A stretch of 64,000 bases of DNA from Bradyrhizobium diazoefficiens. Lineage in GTDB: Bacteria > Pseudomonadota > Alphaproteobacteria > Rhizobiales > Xanthobacteraceae. The position numbers and the translations under genes are program-made. The DNA lies in NCBI RefSeq assembly GCF_016612535.1, contig NZ_JAENXS010000001.1, forward strand, positions 2,629,501 to 2,693,500, given 5' to 3'. Numbering within the stretch: position 1 is the stretch's first letter; each line of letters opens with the position of its first letter. The notes under the pieces were generated by a model, which did no database searches, was not told the origin of the DNA, and saw only the letters and a program-made list of their open reading frames with translations. This document shows, in pieces, positions 25,685 through 35,229 of this stretch.

Positions 25685-27059
25685 AGCTGCCTCCGATCGC
25701 GAGGGTGGCGAGCGGCAGTGTCAGGCGGACGGTGGCGCCGCGTTTCCTGTGGTTCTCGGCAGTCACGCTGCCGCCCAGCTTGCGCACCACGTTCACCACC
25801 AGGAACAGGCCGAGCCCGCCCCCGGCGCGGCCCTTGCTCGACTGATAGGGCTTTCCGAGCTGTGCCAGCATTTCCGGCGCAAAGCCCGGGCCGCGATCGC
25901 TGATCGAGAGCACGAGACTGTCGCCTTCGCGCTCGGCGAGCAGTTCCACCCACTCGCGCGAGACCTCATAGGCGTTGTCGAGGACGTTGAAGATCACCTG
26001 CTTCAGCGCGATGTCGGAGACGATCGCGACGTCCTCGCCAAAAGTGTTGATGAAATAGAGCGTCTGCGCCGATCGTGCGTTGCGCCATTCCTCGACCAGT
26101 GCGGTGACGAAGGCTGTCACCGTCGTCGGCGACGATCCTTCGCCGCGCGCCTCGCCGGCCGACACCAGAATGCCCGTCACGATGGTCTTGCAGCGTTGCA
26201 GCGAGGTTTCCATCTCGGTGAGGTCCTCGGCAAGCTCCTGATCGGCGGCGAGATCGGGCATACGGCGCCAGTCGCTGAGGATGACCGAGAGCGAGGCGAG
26301 CGGCGTGCCGAGCTCATGCGCCGCGCCGGAGGCGAGCAGGCCCATGCGGACGATGTGGTCCTGCTCGGCGGCATGCTGGCGCAGTGCGGCCAGATGCGCA
26401 TCGCGCTCGCGCAGGTTCCGATTGATGCGCGTCACGAACACGACCAGCAGCACGGCGTTGAGCGCGAAGCCCAGCAGCATGCCGGCGACGGTGAGCGTGT
26501 AGGTCTCACTGAGCGGATTCGGCGGCAGGATGAGCGGCCGGTAGGCCAGCGTCAGCCAGACAAAGCACGCACAGGTCAGGGCTACCAGCGACCAGGTCGA
26601 GCGTGCATCGAGCAGCACCGCGGCCAGCGTCACCTGGAGCAGAAACAGCGAGGTGAAGGGATTGGTGGCGCCGCCGCTCAGGTAAAGCTGTGCGGTCAGC
26701 GCCGCGACGTCGAGCATCAGCGCGACCAGCAGCTCGTTGCTGGAGACGGCGGCGCGATGGCGCACCCAGACCAGGCTCGACAAATTGAGCAGCACCAGCG
26801 CGCCGATCACCGCGCCCATCCGCTCCAGCGGCAAGGGGATGCCGAGCCAGAAATGCACGCCGCCGATGGTCACGATCTGGCCGACCACCGCGGTCCAGCG
26901 CAGCTGGATCAGCAGCGCCATGTTCTTGCGGTTGGTCTCGTTGTCGGTCGGTGCAGCGCCAATCAGCTCGCTGCGCGCGTCCGCCAGCGATTGCAGGGTG
27001 ACGGCGAGCTCACCAAAATTGCTCCCATGGTCAGGTCGGTTCGACGATCGTTCCAGCAT
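25674..27059 (-). CDS. regS: Redox sensor histidine kinase RegS (ActS/RegB/PrrB family)
   Basis: A 461-residue membrane-bound kinase. Six hydrophobic segments span residues about 50-215 and include GGATNPF at 129-135, the GGxxNPF quinone-binding motif of RegB. The H-box GAAHELGTPL has the phosphorylated His248, and a redox-type Cys sits in LQRCK (Cys290), possibly equivalent to the redox-active Cys of RegB. ATP-lid motifs NVLDNAYE, DRGPGFAP and GGGLGLFL follow. The ATG at 27059 overlaps the surf1 end by 29 bases. It probably reports the quinone pool redox state to RegR. Confidence 0.92.
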   Translation of the reverse strand: MLERSSNRPDHGSNFGELAVTLQSLADARSELIGAAPTDNETNRKNMALLIQLRWTAVVGQIVTIGGVHFWLGIPLPLERMGAVIGALVLLNLSSLVWVRHRAAVSSNELLVALMLDVAALTAQLYLSGGATNPFTSLFLLQVTLAAVLLDARSTWSLVALTCACFVWLTLAYRPLILPPNPLSETYTLTVAGMLLGFALNAVLLVVFVTRINRNLRERDAHLAALRQHAAEQDHIVRMGLLASGAAHELGTPLASLSVILSDWRRMPDLAADQELAEDLTEMETSLQRCKTIVTGILVSAGEARGEGSSPTTVTAFVTALVEEWRNARSAQTLYFINTFGEDVAIVSDIALKQVIFNVLDNAYEVSREWVELLAEREGDSLVLSISDRGPGFAPEMLAQLGKPYQSSKGRAGGGLGLFLVVNVVRKLGGSVTAENHRKRGATVRLTLPLATLAIGGSFDA

Positions 27060-27879
27060 CTGATTCCGTCCTGCGGGCGGAGGTATCTGGGCCGCCGGCC
27101 GGTTCGTGGACGAAGCGCGTGCGGCGGAACAGTCCGCCGCGGAATGTGACGAGAAGTCGACCGGCCAGCTTGAAAGCCAGGGCAAACCACGTCAGCGCGT
27201 ACATCAGGTGGTTATTGGGAAAGCGGACCACGGTCAATCCGCCGATTGGACCGCTGCCGGATTGTGATCCGGCGTCGGCGTCGATGAAGAAGGGCGCGAC
27301 GCCGTGGAGGTCGCGCGCGGCCGCGATCGCCACGACATCCCGCGAATACCAGCGGTTGTGCTCGGGAACGTTGTTCCTGAGGAAGCCGCCTTTCGGCTCG
27401 GTCATCCGCAACAAGCCGGTGATCTCGACTGCGCCTTGCGGATTACCGTCCCGCCGCGTCGATGCGTCGCGTCGCTCGGACGGCACGAAGCCGCGGTTGA
27501 TCAGGATAGCCGTGCCGTCGCTGCGCTCGAGCGGCGTCAGCACCCAATAGCCGGGGCCTTCCTCGGTGACGGCTTGAACCAGCGTCTCGCGGTCATGCAG
27601 GAAGCGGCCGGAGACGCTGACGTGCTTGTACTCGTCATTTGCGGCGGTAATGGCAGGCCACGATTTCAGCGAGGGGACGGGTTGCGCCGGGGCATGAATG
27701 CGCTGCTCGACACGCTCGATCAAAGCGAGCTTCCAGGCACGGCGTTCGACCTGCCAGACGCCGAGGGCCATCAGAACAGCGAAGATCGTGAGCGAGAGAG
27801 CCGTGAGCCACAAGGAAGAACGCACAGCCCTCGCAGGGCCGCGCGTTTCGCTTCCGTCCGGGCTCACGAGATCGTTCAC
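27031..27879 (-). CDS. SURF1 family cytochrome oxidase assembly protein
   Basis: About 282 residues, with a transmembrane helix near the N terminus (LWLTALSLTIFAVLMALGVW) and another near the C terminus (HLMYALTWFALAFKL), the two-helix SURF1 layout. The intervening domain contains the conserved WQVERRAWKL and GYWVLTPLERSDG-like stretches. SURF1 assists haem insertion into haem-copper oxidases, which fits its position directly after cyoD. The GTG at 27879 overlaps the cyoD stop (GTGA), chosen over an upstream ATG at 27939 deep inside cyoD. Confidence 0.9.
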   Translation of the reverse strand: MNDLVSPDGSETRGPARAVRSSLWLTALSLTIFAVLMALGVWQVERRAWKLALIERVEQRIHAPAQPVPSLKSWPAITAANDEYKHVSVSGRFLHDRETLVQAVTEEGPGYWVLTPLERSDGTAILINRGFVPSERRDASTRRDGNPQGAVEITGLLRMTEPKGGFLRNNVPEHNRWYSRDVVAIAAARDLHGVAPFFIDADAGSQSGSGPIGGLTVVRFPNNHLMYALTWFALAFKLAGRLLVTFRGGLFRRTRFVHEPAGGPDTSARRTESDAGTIVEPT

Positions 27880-28256
27880 TTCATTCCCGTCATCTCGTGG
27901 ATCGGCATCATGTTGCTGTTGAGGTGGTTCATCACCCATAGCGAACCGGACAGCGCGATTGCGACCATGACGACGGTGAAGATCAGCGCCATCATGCTCC
28001 AGCCGTTCTCGGACTTGGGGCTCATGTGCAGAAAGTAGATCATGTGCACGACGATCTGCACGACCGCGAAGGCCATGATCACCAGTGCGGTGATCTGCTT
28101 GCTCGGCAGTGCACCGCTCATCACCAGCCAGAACGGGATTGCGGTGAGTACCACCGAGAGCACGAAGCCGAGCATGTAGGTCGAGAACGTGCCGTGGGCG
28201 TGGCCGTCGCCGTGGTGATGGTCGTCCGCGTGGGCGGCGTGGGTGTCGGTGTTCAT
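27876..28256 (-). CDS. cyoD: Cytochrome o ubiquinol oxidase subunit IV
   Basis: Small membrane subunit of the bo3-type quinol oxidase, 126 residues. A His-rich N terminus (HAADHHHGDGHAHG type) is followed by three hydrophobic helices, including YMLGFVLSVVLTAIPFWLVM and VVQIVVHMIYFLHM, both very like E. coli CyoD. The start overlaps the cyoC stop by 4 bases (ATGA). Confidence 0.93.
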   Translation of the reverse strand: MNTDTHAAHADDHHHGDGHAHGTFSTYMLGFVLSVVLTAIPFWLVMSGALPSKQITALVIMAFAVVQIVVHMIYFLHMSPKSENGWSMMALIFTVVMVAIALSGSLWVMNHLNSNMMPIHEMTGMK

Positions 28257-28882
28257 CGCAGAACTCCCAGGAGATAGACGAAGGTGAAGACGCCGATCCA
28301 GACCACGTCGAGGAAATGCCAGAACATCGACAGGCACATCAAGCGACGGCGGTTGGCCTCGATCAGGCCGAAACGCCAGACCTGCGTCATCAGCGTCACC
28401 AGCCAGATCAAGCCGCAGGTGACGTGCAAGCCATGGGTGCCGACCAGGGTGAAGAAGGAGGACAGGAAGGCGCTGCGCTGCGGCGTGGCGCCCTCATGGA
28501 TCATGTGGGCGAATTCGGTGAGCTCGATGCCGATGAAGGCCGCGCCGAACAGGCCGGTGATCAGGAGCCACATCTGCGTCTGGGCGATCTTGTTCTGCTG
28601 CATCGTCAGCATCGCAAAACCATAGGTGATCGACGACAGCAGCAGCATCGAGGTGTTCACCGCGACCAGGCTGAGGTCGAACAGGTCCTTCGGCGCGGGC
28701 CCGGCGGCGTAGTTGGCGCCGAGCACGCCGAAGGCGGCGAACAGCATCGCAAAGATGAGACAGTCGCTCATCAGGTAGATCCAGAAGCCGAGCGAGGTGC
28801 TGTAGCCTTCCGGATGCGGGTGTTCGTCGGCGAGATAGAAGATCGGCTCGCCGGTTTGCGAGGGATTGACAGCGACAGTCAT
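28253..28882 (-). CDS. cyoC: Cytochrome o ubiquinol oxidase subunit III
   Basis: A 209-residue five-helix membrane protein. SLGFWIYLMSDCLIFAMLFA near residues 30-50 and GTHGLHVTCGLIWL near 150 are the conserved subunit III signatures, and the C-terminal WHFLDVVWIGVFTFVYLLG is nearly canonical. It starts immediately after the cyoB stop with no gap. Confidence 0.95.
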   Translation of the reverse strand: MTVAVNPSQTGEPIFYLADEHPHPEGYSTSLGFWIYLMSDCLIFAMLFAAFGVLGANYAAGPAPKDLFDLSLVAVNTSMLLLSSITYGFAMLTMQQNKIAQTQMWLLITGLFGAAFIGIELTEFAHMIHEGATPQRSAFLSSFFTLVGTHGLHVTCGLIWLVTLMTQVWRFGLIEANRRRLMCLSMFWHFLDVVWIGVFTFVYLLGVLR

Positions 28883-30880
28883 TTACTTGGCCCTCGCGAG
28901 CAGTTTGGTGCGCGCGTCCTCGGTCCGGATGACGTCGTCAGCCGGAATGTCGAAGTCGCGGTGATAGTTGAAGGTATGACCGATGCCGACGACGAGCATC
29001 GCGGCGAAGCTCGCGGCGGCAAGCCACCAGATGTACCAGATCAGGCCGAAGCCCATCGCAGTGGCGAAGCCGGCGAGGATGATGCCGGTGCCGGTGCTGC
29101 TGGGCATGTGGATCGGCTTGAACCCGGTGAGCGGACGCTGGTAGCCGCGCTTCTTCATGTCCCACCACGCGTCATTGTCGTGAACGACGGGGGTGAAGGC
29201 GAAGTTGTAGTCCGGCGGCGGCGAGGAGGTCGCCCATTCCAGCGTGCGCGCATCCCAGGGATCGCCGGTGACGTCCTTGAGCTGCTCGCGCCTGAGGAAA
29301 GAGACCGCGAACTGCATCAGCATGCACATGATGCCGATGAGGACGAAGACGGCGCCGATCGCGGCGATGATGAACCAGATCTGGAGGCTGGGATCGTCGA
29401 ACACGCGCAGGCGGCGGGTCACGCCCATCAGGCCGAGCACATAGAGCGGCATGAAGGCGAGGTAGAAGCCCGAGACCCAGAACCAGAACGACATCTTGCC
29501 CCAGAACGGATCGAGCCTGAAGCCGAACGCTTTCGGGAACCAGTAGTTGATGCCGGCGAAAGCACCGAACACCACGCCGCCGATGATTACGTTATGAAAG
29601 TGCGCGATCAGGAACAGGCTGTTGTGCAGGACGAAATCGGCCGGCGGCACCGCGAGCAGCACGCCGGTCATGCCGCCGAGCACGAAGGTCAGCATGAAGG
29701 CGATCGTCCACATCATGGGCAGCTCGAAACGGATACGGCCGCGATACATCGTGAACAGCCAGTTGAACATCTTCGCACCCGTCGGGATCGAGATGATCAT
29801 CGTGGTGATGCCGAAGAACGAGTTGACGCTGGCGCCCGAACCCATCGTGAAGAAGTGGTGCAGCCAGACGAGGTACGACAGGATGGTAATGACCACCGTG
29901 GCGTAGACCATCGAGGTGTAGCCGAACAGCCGCTTGCCGGAGAAGGTCGAGGTCACTTCCGAGAAGATGCCAAAGGCAGGAAGAACCAAGATGTAGACCT
30001 CGGGATGGCCCCAGATCCAGATCAGGTTCACGTACATCATCGGGCTGCCGCCGAAATCGTTCGTGAAGAAATTAGTGCCGACGTAGCGGTCGAGCGCGAG
30101 CAGCGCGAGCACCACGGTCAGGACGGGGAAGGAGGCGACGATCAGGATGTTGGTGCAGAGCGAGGTCCAGGTGAACACCGGCATCCGCATCATGGTCATG
30201 CCGGGGCATCGCAGCTTGACGATGGTACAGATCAGGTTGATGCCTGACAACGTCGTGCCGACGCCGGCGACCTGCAGTGCCCAGATGTAATAGTCAACGC
30301 CGACGTCGGGACTGTAACCAATGTTCGAGAGAGGCGGATAAGCCAGCCAGCCGGTGCGGGCGAATTCGCCAATGAACAGCGAAGCCATCACCAGCACCGC
30401 GCCGCCGACCGTCATCCAGAAGCTGAAATTGTTCAGGAACGGGAAAGACACGTCGCGTGCGCCGATCTGCAGCGGCACGACGTAGTTCATCAGACCAGTG
30501 ACCAGCGGCATCGCCACGAAGAAGATCATGATCACGCCGTGGGCGGTGAAGACCTGGTCATAATGATGGGCGGGCAGGAAGCCTTCGGAACCGTTGAATG
30601 CGAGCGCCTGCTGTGCGCGCATCATCAGCGCGTCGGCGAAGCCGCGCAGCAGCATCACGATGCCGAGGATCATGTACATGATGCCGATGCGCTTGTGGTC
30701 CACGGTGGTGAACCACTCGCGCCACAGATAGCCCCAGAGGCGGAAATAGGTGACGCCGGCGAACAGGGTGATGCCGCCGAGCGCGACCATCACGAAGGTG
30801 CCGACGAGGATCGGTTCGTGCAGCGGCAGCGAATCGATGCCGAGACGGCCGAAGATGAGCTTGAGAAGATCAGGAGACAT
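28883..30880 (-). CDS. cyoB: Cytochrome o ubiquinol oxidase subunit I
   Basis: Catalytic subunit, 665 residues, as in E. coli. It holds the haem-copper centre: [15 protein letters not shown] carries the CuB His and its cross-linked Tyr, the WLHHFF pair gives two more CuB ligands, and [11 protein letters not shown] carries the haem ligands. [14 protein letters not shown] near residue 55 is the usual N-terminal motif. It reduces O2 to water with quinol electrons and pumps protons across the inner membrane. Confidence 0.97.
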   Translation of the reverse strand: MSPDLLKLIFGRLGIDSLPLHEPILVGTFVMVALGGITLFAGVTYFRLWGYLWREWFTTVDHKRIGIMYMILGIVMLLRGFADALMMRAQQALAFNGSEGFLPAHHYDQVFTAHGVIMIFFVAMPLVTGLMNYVVPLQIGARDVSFPFLNNFSFWMTVGGAVLVMASLFIGEFARTGWLAYPPLSNIGYSPDVGVDYYIWALQVAGVGTTLSGINLICTIVKLRCPGMTMMRMPVFTWTSLCTNILIVASFPVLTVVLALLALDRYVGTNFFTNDFGGSPMMYVNLIWIWGHPEVYILVLPAFGIFSEVTSTFSGKRLFGYTSMVYATVVITILSYLVWLHHFFTMGSGASVNSFFGITTMIISIPTGAKMFNWLFTMYRGRIRFELPMMWTIAFMLTFVLGGMTGVLLAVPPADFVLHNSLFLIAHFHNVIIGGVVFGAFAGINYWFPKAFGFRLDPFWGKMSFWFWVSGFYLAFMPLYVLGLMGVTRRLRVFDDPSLQIWFIIAAIGAVFVLIGIMCMLMQFAVSFLRREQLKDVTGDPWDARTLEWATSSPPPDYNFAFTPVVHDNDAWWDMKKRGYQRPLTGFKPIHMPSSTGTGIILAGFATAMGFGLIWYIWWLAAASFAAMLVVGIGHTFNYHRDFDIPADDVIRTEDARTKLLARAK

Positions 30881-30893
30881 GCGAGCTCTCTTT

Positions 30894-30935
30894 AGGAGTC
30901 TGACTTCAGGAGTCTGACCTCAGGAGTCTGACTTG
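30894..30935. repeat. Three tandem 14-bp units at the cyoA/cyoB junction
   Basis: Units start at 30894, 30908 and 30922, each aggagtctgac(t/c)t plus one base. The cyoA stop codon lies in the unit furthest from cyoB, and each unit also contains an aggagt that is on the opposite strand to the genes. The repeat occupies the whole junction. Confidence 0.8.
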
Positions 30936-32083
30936 GGAGGTTGTCCGAGGAAGATGGACGAGGACTTCAGCGGCGCGAAGGTCGGACGCTTCAGCCCGGC
31001 ACCTAGGAGCGGCGCGGTGTCGAGGGGCGCCTTGATCGCGGCCGTGGTCGCCGCGCCTTGTGGCGCATCCGGCGTGCAGGTGCCGGCGACGAAGGTCGGC
31101 GCGGGCCCGAATGCGGTGCCGCGGCGGGCGTACTTGTCGTAGGCCAGCGGCAGGGTGTTATTCAGGCCCTCATGGCCGAGACCGCCCTTGGCGTCGATCG
31201 CCATCATCTCGCTCTGGCACATCTTGCCGGTCTCGACGCACATGTTGAGGATCAGGCGGTAGAGATCGGCATCGACCGTACCCCAGCGCCGCACGGGCTC
31301 GTTCTGGCTCGGCTTCTCGAGTTGGAGATATTCGGCGCGGCCGAGTGAGTCGCCCGTGGACTTGGCCTGCGCGATCCACTCATCAAAGGCCTTGTCGTCG
31401 AGACCGTGGAAGGCGAAGTGCATGCCGGAGAAACCGGCGCCGCTGTAATTCGCCGAAAAGCCCTTATAGGTGCCGGCGTGATTGATCACGGCGTGGAGCG
31501 ACGTTTCCATGCCCGGCATCGCATAGATCTGTCCGGCGAGCGCGGGGATGTAGAACGAGTTCATCACCGAAGACGCGGTGATGTGGAAGTTGATCGGGCG
31601 ATCGACAGGAGCTGCCAGATCGTTGACGGTGGCAATGCCGTAGTCGGGGTAGATGAAGAGCCACTTCCAGTCGAGCGCGACGACGTCGACGTCGAGCGGC
31701 GCCTTGGACTGGTCCACGGCGCGGTCGGCGTGGATCCGTCCGATGTTGCGATAGGGGTCGAGCAGATGCGTGCCCATCCAGGTCAGCGCGCCGAGGCACA
31801 CGATGATCAGCAGCGGTGCGGACCAGATCACCAGCTCGAGGCTGGTCGAGTGGTCCCATTCCGGCTCGTAGCGGGCCGAGGTATTGGATTGGCGGTAGCG
31901 CCAGGCGAACAGCACCGTCAGGGCCATCACGGGGACGACGATCAGGAGCATCAGGACGGTGGAGATGATGACGAGGTCGCGCTGTTGCGCGGCGATGTCG
32001 CCGGCTGGCGCCAGCACGACGTAGTTGCAGCCGCTGAGCGCAACTGCCAGGGGTAGCAGCGCCAGGATCTTGAAACGGGACAC
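30920..32083 (-). CDS. cyoA: Cytochrome o ubiquinol oxidase subunit II
   Basis: Membrane-anchored periplasmic subunit, 387 residues from the GTG at 32083. That start gives a lipoprotein signal MSRFKILALLPLAVALSGC; starting at the upstream ATG (32170) would put the operator dyad inside the gene. Two helices follow (about residues 35-60 and 80-100). The CuA ligands of cytochrome c oxidases are missing: the expected CSELCG-type loop reads ANYSGAGFSGMHF, which marks a quinol oxidase. First gene of the cyo-surf1-reg run. Confidence 0.94.
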   Translation of the reverse strand: MSRFKILALLPLAVALSGCNYVVLAPAGDIAAQQRDLVIISTVLMLLIVVPVMALTVLFAWRYRQSNTSARYEPEWDHSTSLELVIWSAPLLIIVCLGALTWMGTHLLDPYRNIGRIHADRAVDQSKAPLDVDVVALDWKWLFIYPDYGIATVNDLAAPVDRPINFHITASSVMNSFYIPALAGQIYAMPGMETSLHAVINHAGTYKGFSANYSGAGFSGMHFAFHGLDDKAFDEWIAQAKSTGDSLGRAEYLQLEKPSQNEPVRRWGTVDADLYRLILNMCVETGKMCQSEMMAIDAKGGLGHEGLNNTLPLAYDKYARRGTAFGPAPTFVAGTCTPDAPQGAATTAAIKAPLDTAPLLGAGLKRPTFAPLKSSSIFLGQPPKSDS

Positions 32084-32150
32084 GGGCCGGGCCTTTGAGA
32101 AATGAGTTTCTTTTGCGGGGCCAAGGGGTAGCTGCGGCGCAACAATTCCG

Positions 32151-32173
32151 ACATTGGACAATTTGTCCAATGT
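32151..32173. promoter_or_regulatory. Perfect 11-bp dyad between cyoA and the MHS transporter
   Basis: Arms acattggacaa and ttgtccaatgt around a single T. It sits 68 bases before the cyoA GTG and 92 before the transporter ATG, so it could control both divergent genes. I do not recognise the cognate regulator. Confidence 0.65.
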
Positions 32174-32264
32174 TGCAGTGCGAAAGGTTGGGTCAGACAG
32201 AGGGAGATTGCCCGGCGCCCGCCGGGTGGTCGGCTTTGGTTTTCAGGACGTTAAGGGCGCACGC

Positions 32265-33593
32265 ATGGCGACGGCACAGACCCCCGCAATGGCAGACCTC
32301 CACTCGGGCGAGCACGGCCACGACCAGGCCAGTCCCGGCGAGATCGCCATCGGCGTCATCATCGGCCGCACCTCGGAATTCTTCGACTTCTTCGTTTACG
32401 CGATCGCCTCGGTGATCGTGTTCCCGCGCCTGGTATTCCCGTTCACGAGCGAGCTGACCGGCACGCTCTACTCCTTCATGATCTTCGCCCTGGCCTTCAT
32501 CGCCCGGCCGATCGGAACCGTCATTTTCATGACGGTGGATCGGGAGTACGGCAAGACGGCCAAGCTGGTCTCGGCGCTGTTTCTGCTCGGCACCGCCACC
32601 GTCGCGCTCGCGTTCCTGCCCGGCTATCACGACATCGGCGTTGCGGCGATCTGGCTGTTGGCGCTGGCGCGCATCGCGCAGGGTCTGGCCTGGGGCGGCG
32701 CCTGGGACGGCATGGCTTCGCTGCTGGCGCTGAATGCGCCGGCCTCGAAGCGCGGCTGGTACGCTATGGTGCCGCAGCTGGGGGCTCCGCTCGGTCTGAT
32801 CGTGGCGAGCGCACTGTTCGCCTATTTCGCCGGCAATCTCTCGGCTGACGATTTCTTCGACTGGGGCTGGCGCTATCCGTTCTTCGTCGCCTTCGCCATC
32901 AACGTCGTGGCGCTGTTCGCCCGCCTGCGCATGGTGACGACGGAAGAATATGCCGCGCTGTTCGAGACCCGCGAATTGCAGCCCTCGCGCATCTCCGACA
33001 CGGTCGCCCGCGAAGGCCAGAACATCATGCTCGGCGCCTTCGCGCCGCTCGCAAGTTTCGCGCTGTTCCACATGGTCACGGTGTTTCCGCTGTCCTGGGT
33101 GTTCCTGTTCACCCGCGAAAGCCCGGTACGGTTTTTGATCATCGAGATGGTCGCCGCCGTGTTCGGCGTCGCCGCGATCGTGGCCTCCGGCGTCATTGCC
33201 GACCGCGTCGGCCGCAAGTCGCTTTTGATGGGATCGGCGATCGCAATCGCCATCTACAGCGGCTTTGCTCCGCAACTACTCGATGCCGGCGCGTTCGGCG
33301 AAACCATCTACATGGTGATCGGCTTCATCCTGCTCGGCCTGTCCTTCGGACAGTCATCGGGTGCCATCGCCTCGAACTTCAAGCAGATGTACCGCTACAC
33401 GGCCTCCGCGCTGACCTCGGACATGGCCTGGCTGTTCGGCGCCGGCTTCGCCCCGCTGGTCGCGCTGCTGCTCGCCACCAATCTCGGCGTCATCGCCTCG
33501 GGTGCCTATCTGCTCTCGGGCGCGTTCTGGACCCTGCTCGCCCTCTGGCTCAGCGGTCAGCGCGAGGCCGGTGACATGGACGCGGGGGGCTAA
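32265..33593 (+). CDS. MFS transporter, metabolite:H+ symporter type
   Basis: A 442-residue, about 12-helix permease. GRTSEFFDFFVYAIASVIVF near the N terminus and RPIGTVIFMTVDREYGKT, the family A loop motif, place it in the MHS group that imports organic acids such as shikimate, citrate or alpha-ketoglutarate. The second loop motif IADRVGRKSLLMG follows in the C-terminal half. Substrate unknown. It is divergent from cyoA; a palindromic repeat follows. Confidence 0.85.
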   Translation: MATAQTPAMADLHSGEHGHDQASPGEIAIGVIIGRTSEFFDFFVYAIASVIVFPRLVFPFTSELTGTLYSFMIFALAFIARPIGTVIFMTVDREYGKTAKLVSALFLLGTATVALAFLPGYHDIGVAAIWLLALARIAQGLAWGGAWDGMASLLALNAPASKRGWYAMVPQLGAPLGLIVASALFAYFAGNLSADDFFDWGWRYPFFVAFAINVVALFARLRMVTTEEYAALFETRELQPSRISDTVAREGQNIMLGAFAPLASFALFHMVTVFPLSWVFLFTRESPVRFLIIEMVAAVFGVAAIVASGVIADRVGRKSLLMGSAIAIAIYSGFAPQLLDAGAFGETIYMVIGFILLGLSFGQSSGAIASNFKQMYRYTASALTSDMAWLFGAGFAPLVALLLATNLGVIASGAYLLSGAFWTLLALWLSGQREAGDMDAGG

Positions 33594-33613
33594 GGCAAAC
33601 CAACAGGCAGTCC

Positions 33614-33699
33614 GTAGCCCGGATGGAGCGCAGCGTAATCCAGGAAGGTCCATTCGCGCGGCGAGAACCCCGGATTGCGCTGCGCTCCATCCGGGCTAC
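33614..33699. repeat. Type C intergenic palindromic repeat
   Basis: Left arm tagcccggatggagcgcagc, right arm gctgcgctccatccgggcta; an almost perfect long hairpin. It lies between the convergent transporter and M48 protease genes, so it could also act as a bidirectional terminator. A second copy is at 56250. Confidence 0.85.
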
Positions 33700-33702
33700 G
33701 CC

Positions 33703-35202
33703 TCAATCCGTTACGATCTTCACGCGGTCACGCACCTTTACTTGCGCGGTATGATCGAGGCCGTTCAGCACGCGAAAGCGCTCGGCGGGATGGTCGACGC
33801 CGGCCATGCGGTGGGAAAGCGATTCCACGGTGTCGCCGGGCTGGACGGTGATGACCTTGATGCGCAGCGGACGCGCGGCCTGGATCTCCTCGAGGGTCAG
33901 GCGGCGGAATGAATTGACGGTCTCGCGCGCATTGCGCTCGCTCTCGGTCGACTTCTGCCGCGTGGCGAAGATGAAACGGTAGACGTCGCTGCCGAAGCGC
34001 AGCGCATAGACCTTGAACTGCCACTGGTCGCCCTTGGCGGTGGCAGACGCGGCCGGAAAACCGTTGATGGTGATGTCTTCGGTGGACGCCTTCTCGACGC
34101 CCTCCATCCAGCCCGAATTCAGGTAGTCGCCGAGCGACTGCTCGGCCGGCACGCGCACGACGTCGAAGCGCATCGCCTGCGAGCCGCCCTCGCGCACGCC
34201 GATTACCGCCTGTGCGGTGTTGTCGAGCGTGAAATTGTCCGGCGCCTGGAAGGTGAAGCCGAGCTTCGGATGCAGGAAACGCCGGCCGCGGACAAAACCC
34301 TCGCTGGGGTCTTCGCCATAGACGAGGTTGTCGATTGCGGCGAGGTAGCTCTCGCGATCGCGCTCGCCGCCTTCCGGGGCGACGTATTGCCGTGCGATGG
34401 TCTGCGCGTTCTGCACCCGCTCGGGCGTCGCCGGATGCGACGAGGTGAAATCCTGCGCGCGCGGATCGAGCGAGCTCTTGCCGGCCTTCAGCTCGGCATT
34501 GCGCTCCATTGCCGAAAGGAAGCGCGCGGCACCATAAGGGTCGAAATGAGCCTTGGCGGAAATGCCAACGCCCATGGCGTCAGCCTCGAACTCCTGATTG
34601 CGCGAAAAGCTCGCCATGGTGAGCTTGGTCTTGGCGAGCGCCAGCGCGGTGAGATCCGGATCGGTACTCATATCGGTGACGACGCGTGTGACGATTGCGG
34701 CCTGCCGCGCCTGGTCCTCGCGCATCGCAGCGTGCTTGGACAGCACATGCGCCATCTCGTGGCTGAGCACGGAGGACAATTCCGACGTATCACTCGCAAG
34801 CGCAAGAAGACCCCGGGTGACATAGAGCTGGCCGTTTGGCAGCGCGAATGCGTTGACCGCGCCGGAATTGAGGATGGTGACCTTGTAGCCCTGGTCGGGA
34901 CGCTCGGAGGCCGCAACGAGCCGGTCGACGGTCTTGCTGACGAGTGATTCGAGCCGGGGGTCGTCATAGGCGCCGCCATAGCTCGCGAGAATGCGCTCGT
35001 GCTCCTTCTCGGTGGCAGGGGTCTGGGCGACGGCCGGCTTCGGCTTGGGCAGTGCGACGGTCGGCGGGGCCGTCGCGGTCTGGAACCGGCCCATGTCGCC
35101 GCATCCGGCGAGGGCCGTGCCCAGCACGAGGCAAAGCGCAGCCGGCGCAGCCCGAAGGCGGCGTCGTTCGCCCTTTTTGTGCTGTTCTAGCACCCCATTC
35201 AC
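33703..35202 (-). CDS. M48 family zinc metalloprotease, lipoprotein (BepA-like)
   Basis: A 499-residue periplasmic protease. Lipobox LAGC gives lipidated Cys34 after a hydrophobic signal. The zinc site is HEMAH at 148-152 with the downstream Glu in NQEFEADAMG near 205-214. The C terminus ends in a LysM-like module (VQPGDTVESLSHRM), suggesting peptidoglycan attachment. BepA-type proteins control quality of outer-membrane proteins; here that role is inference. It ends beside a type C palindromic repeat. Confidence 0.9.
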   Translation of the reverse strand: MNGVLEQHKKGERRRLRAAPAALCLVLGTALAGCGDMGRFQTATAPPTVALPKPKPAVAQTPATEKEHERILASYGGAYDDPRLESLVSKTVDRLVAASERPDQGYKVTILNSGAVNAFALPNGQLYVTRGLLALASDTSELSSVLSHEMAHVLSKHAAMREDQARQAAIVTRVVTDMSTDPDLTALALAKTKLTMASFSRNQEFEADAMGVGISAKAHFDPYGAARFLSAMERNAELKAGKSSLDPRAQDFTSSHPATPERVQNAQTIARQYVAPEGGERDRESYLAAIDNLVYGEDPSEGFVRGRRFLHPKLGFTFQAPDNFTLDNTAQAVIGVREGGSQAMRFDVVRVPAEQSLGDYLNSGWMEGVEKASTEDITINGFPAASATAKGDQWQFKVYALRFGSDVYRFIFATRQKSTESERNARETVNSFRRLTLEEIQAARPLRIKVITVQPGDTVESLSHRMAGVDHPAERFRVLNGLDHTAQVKVRDRVKIVTD

Positions 35203-35229
35203 GTCGCTTAACCCGTGCCTGGCCCTATG

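Noticed and set aside
28316..30247. A 643-codon open frame opposite cyoB/cyoC
   Set aside because: It is antisense to highly conserved membrane-protein genes and has a composition (Glu/His/Arg-rich, no recognisable motif) typical of a GC-rich shadow.
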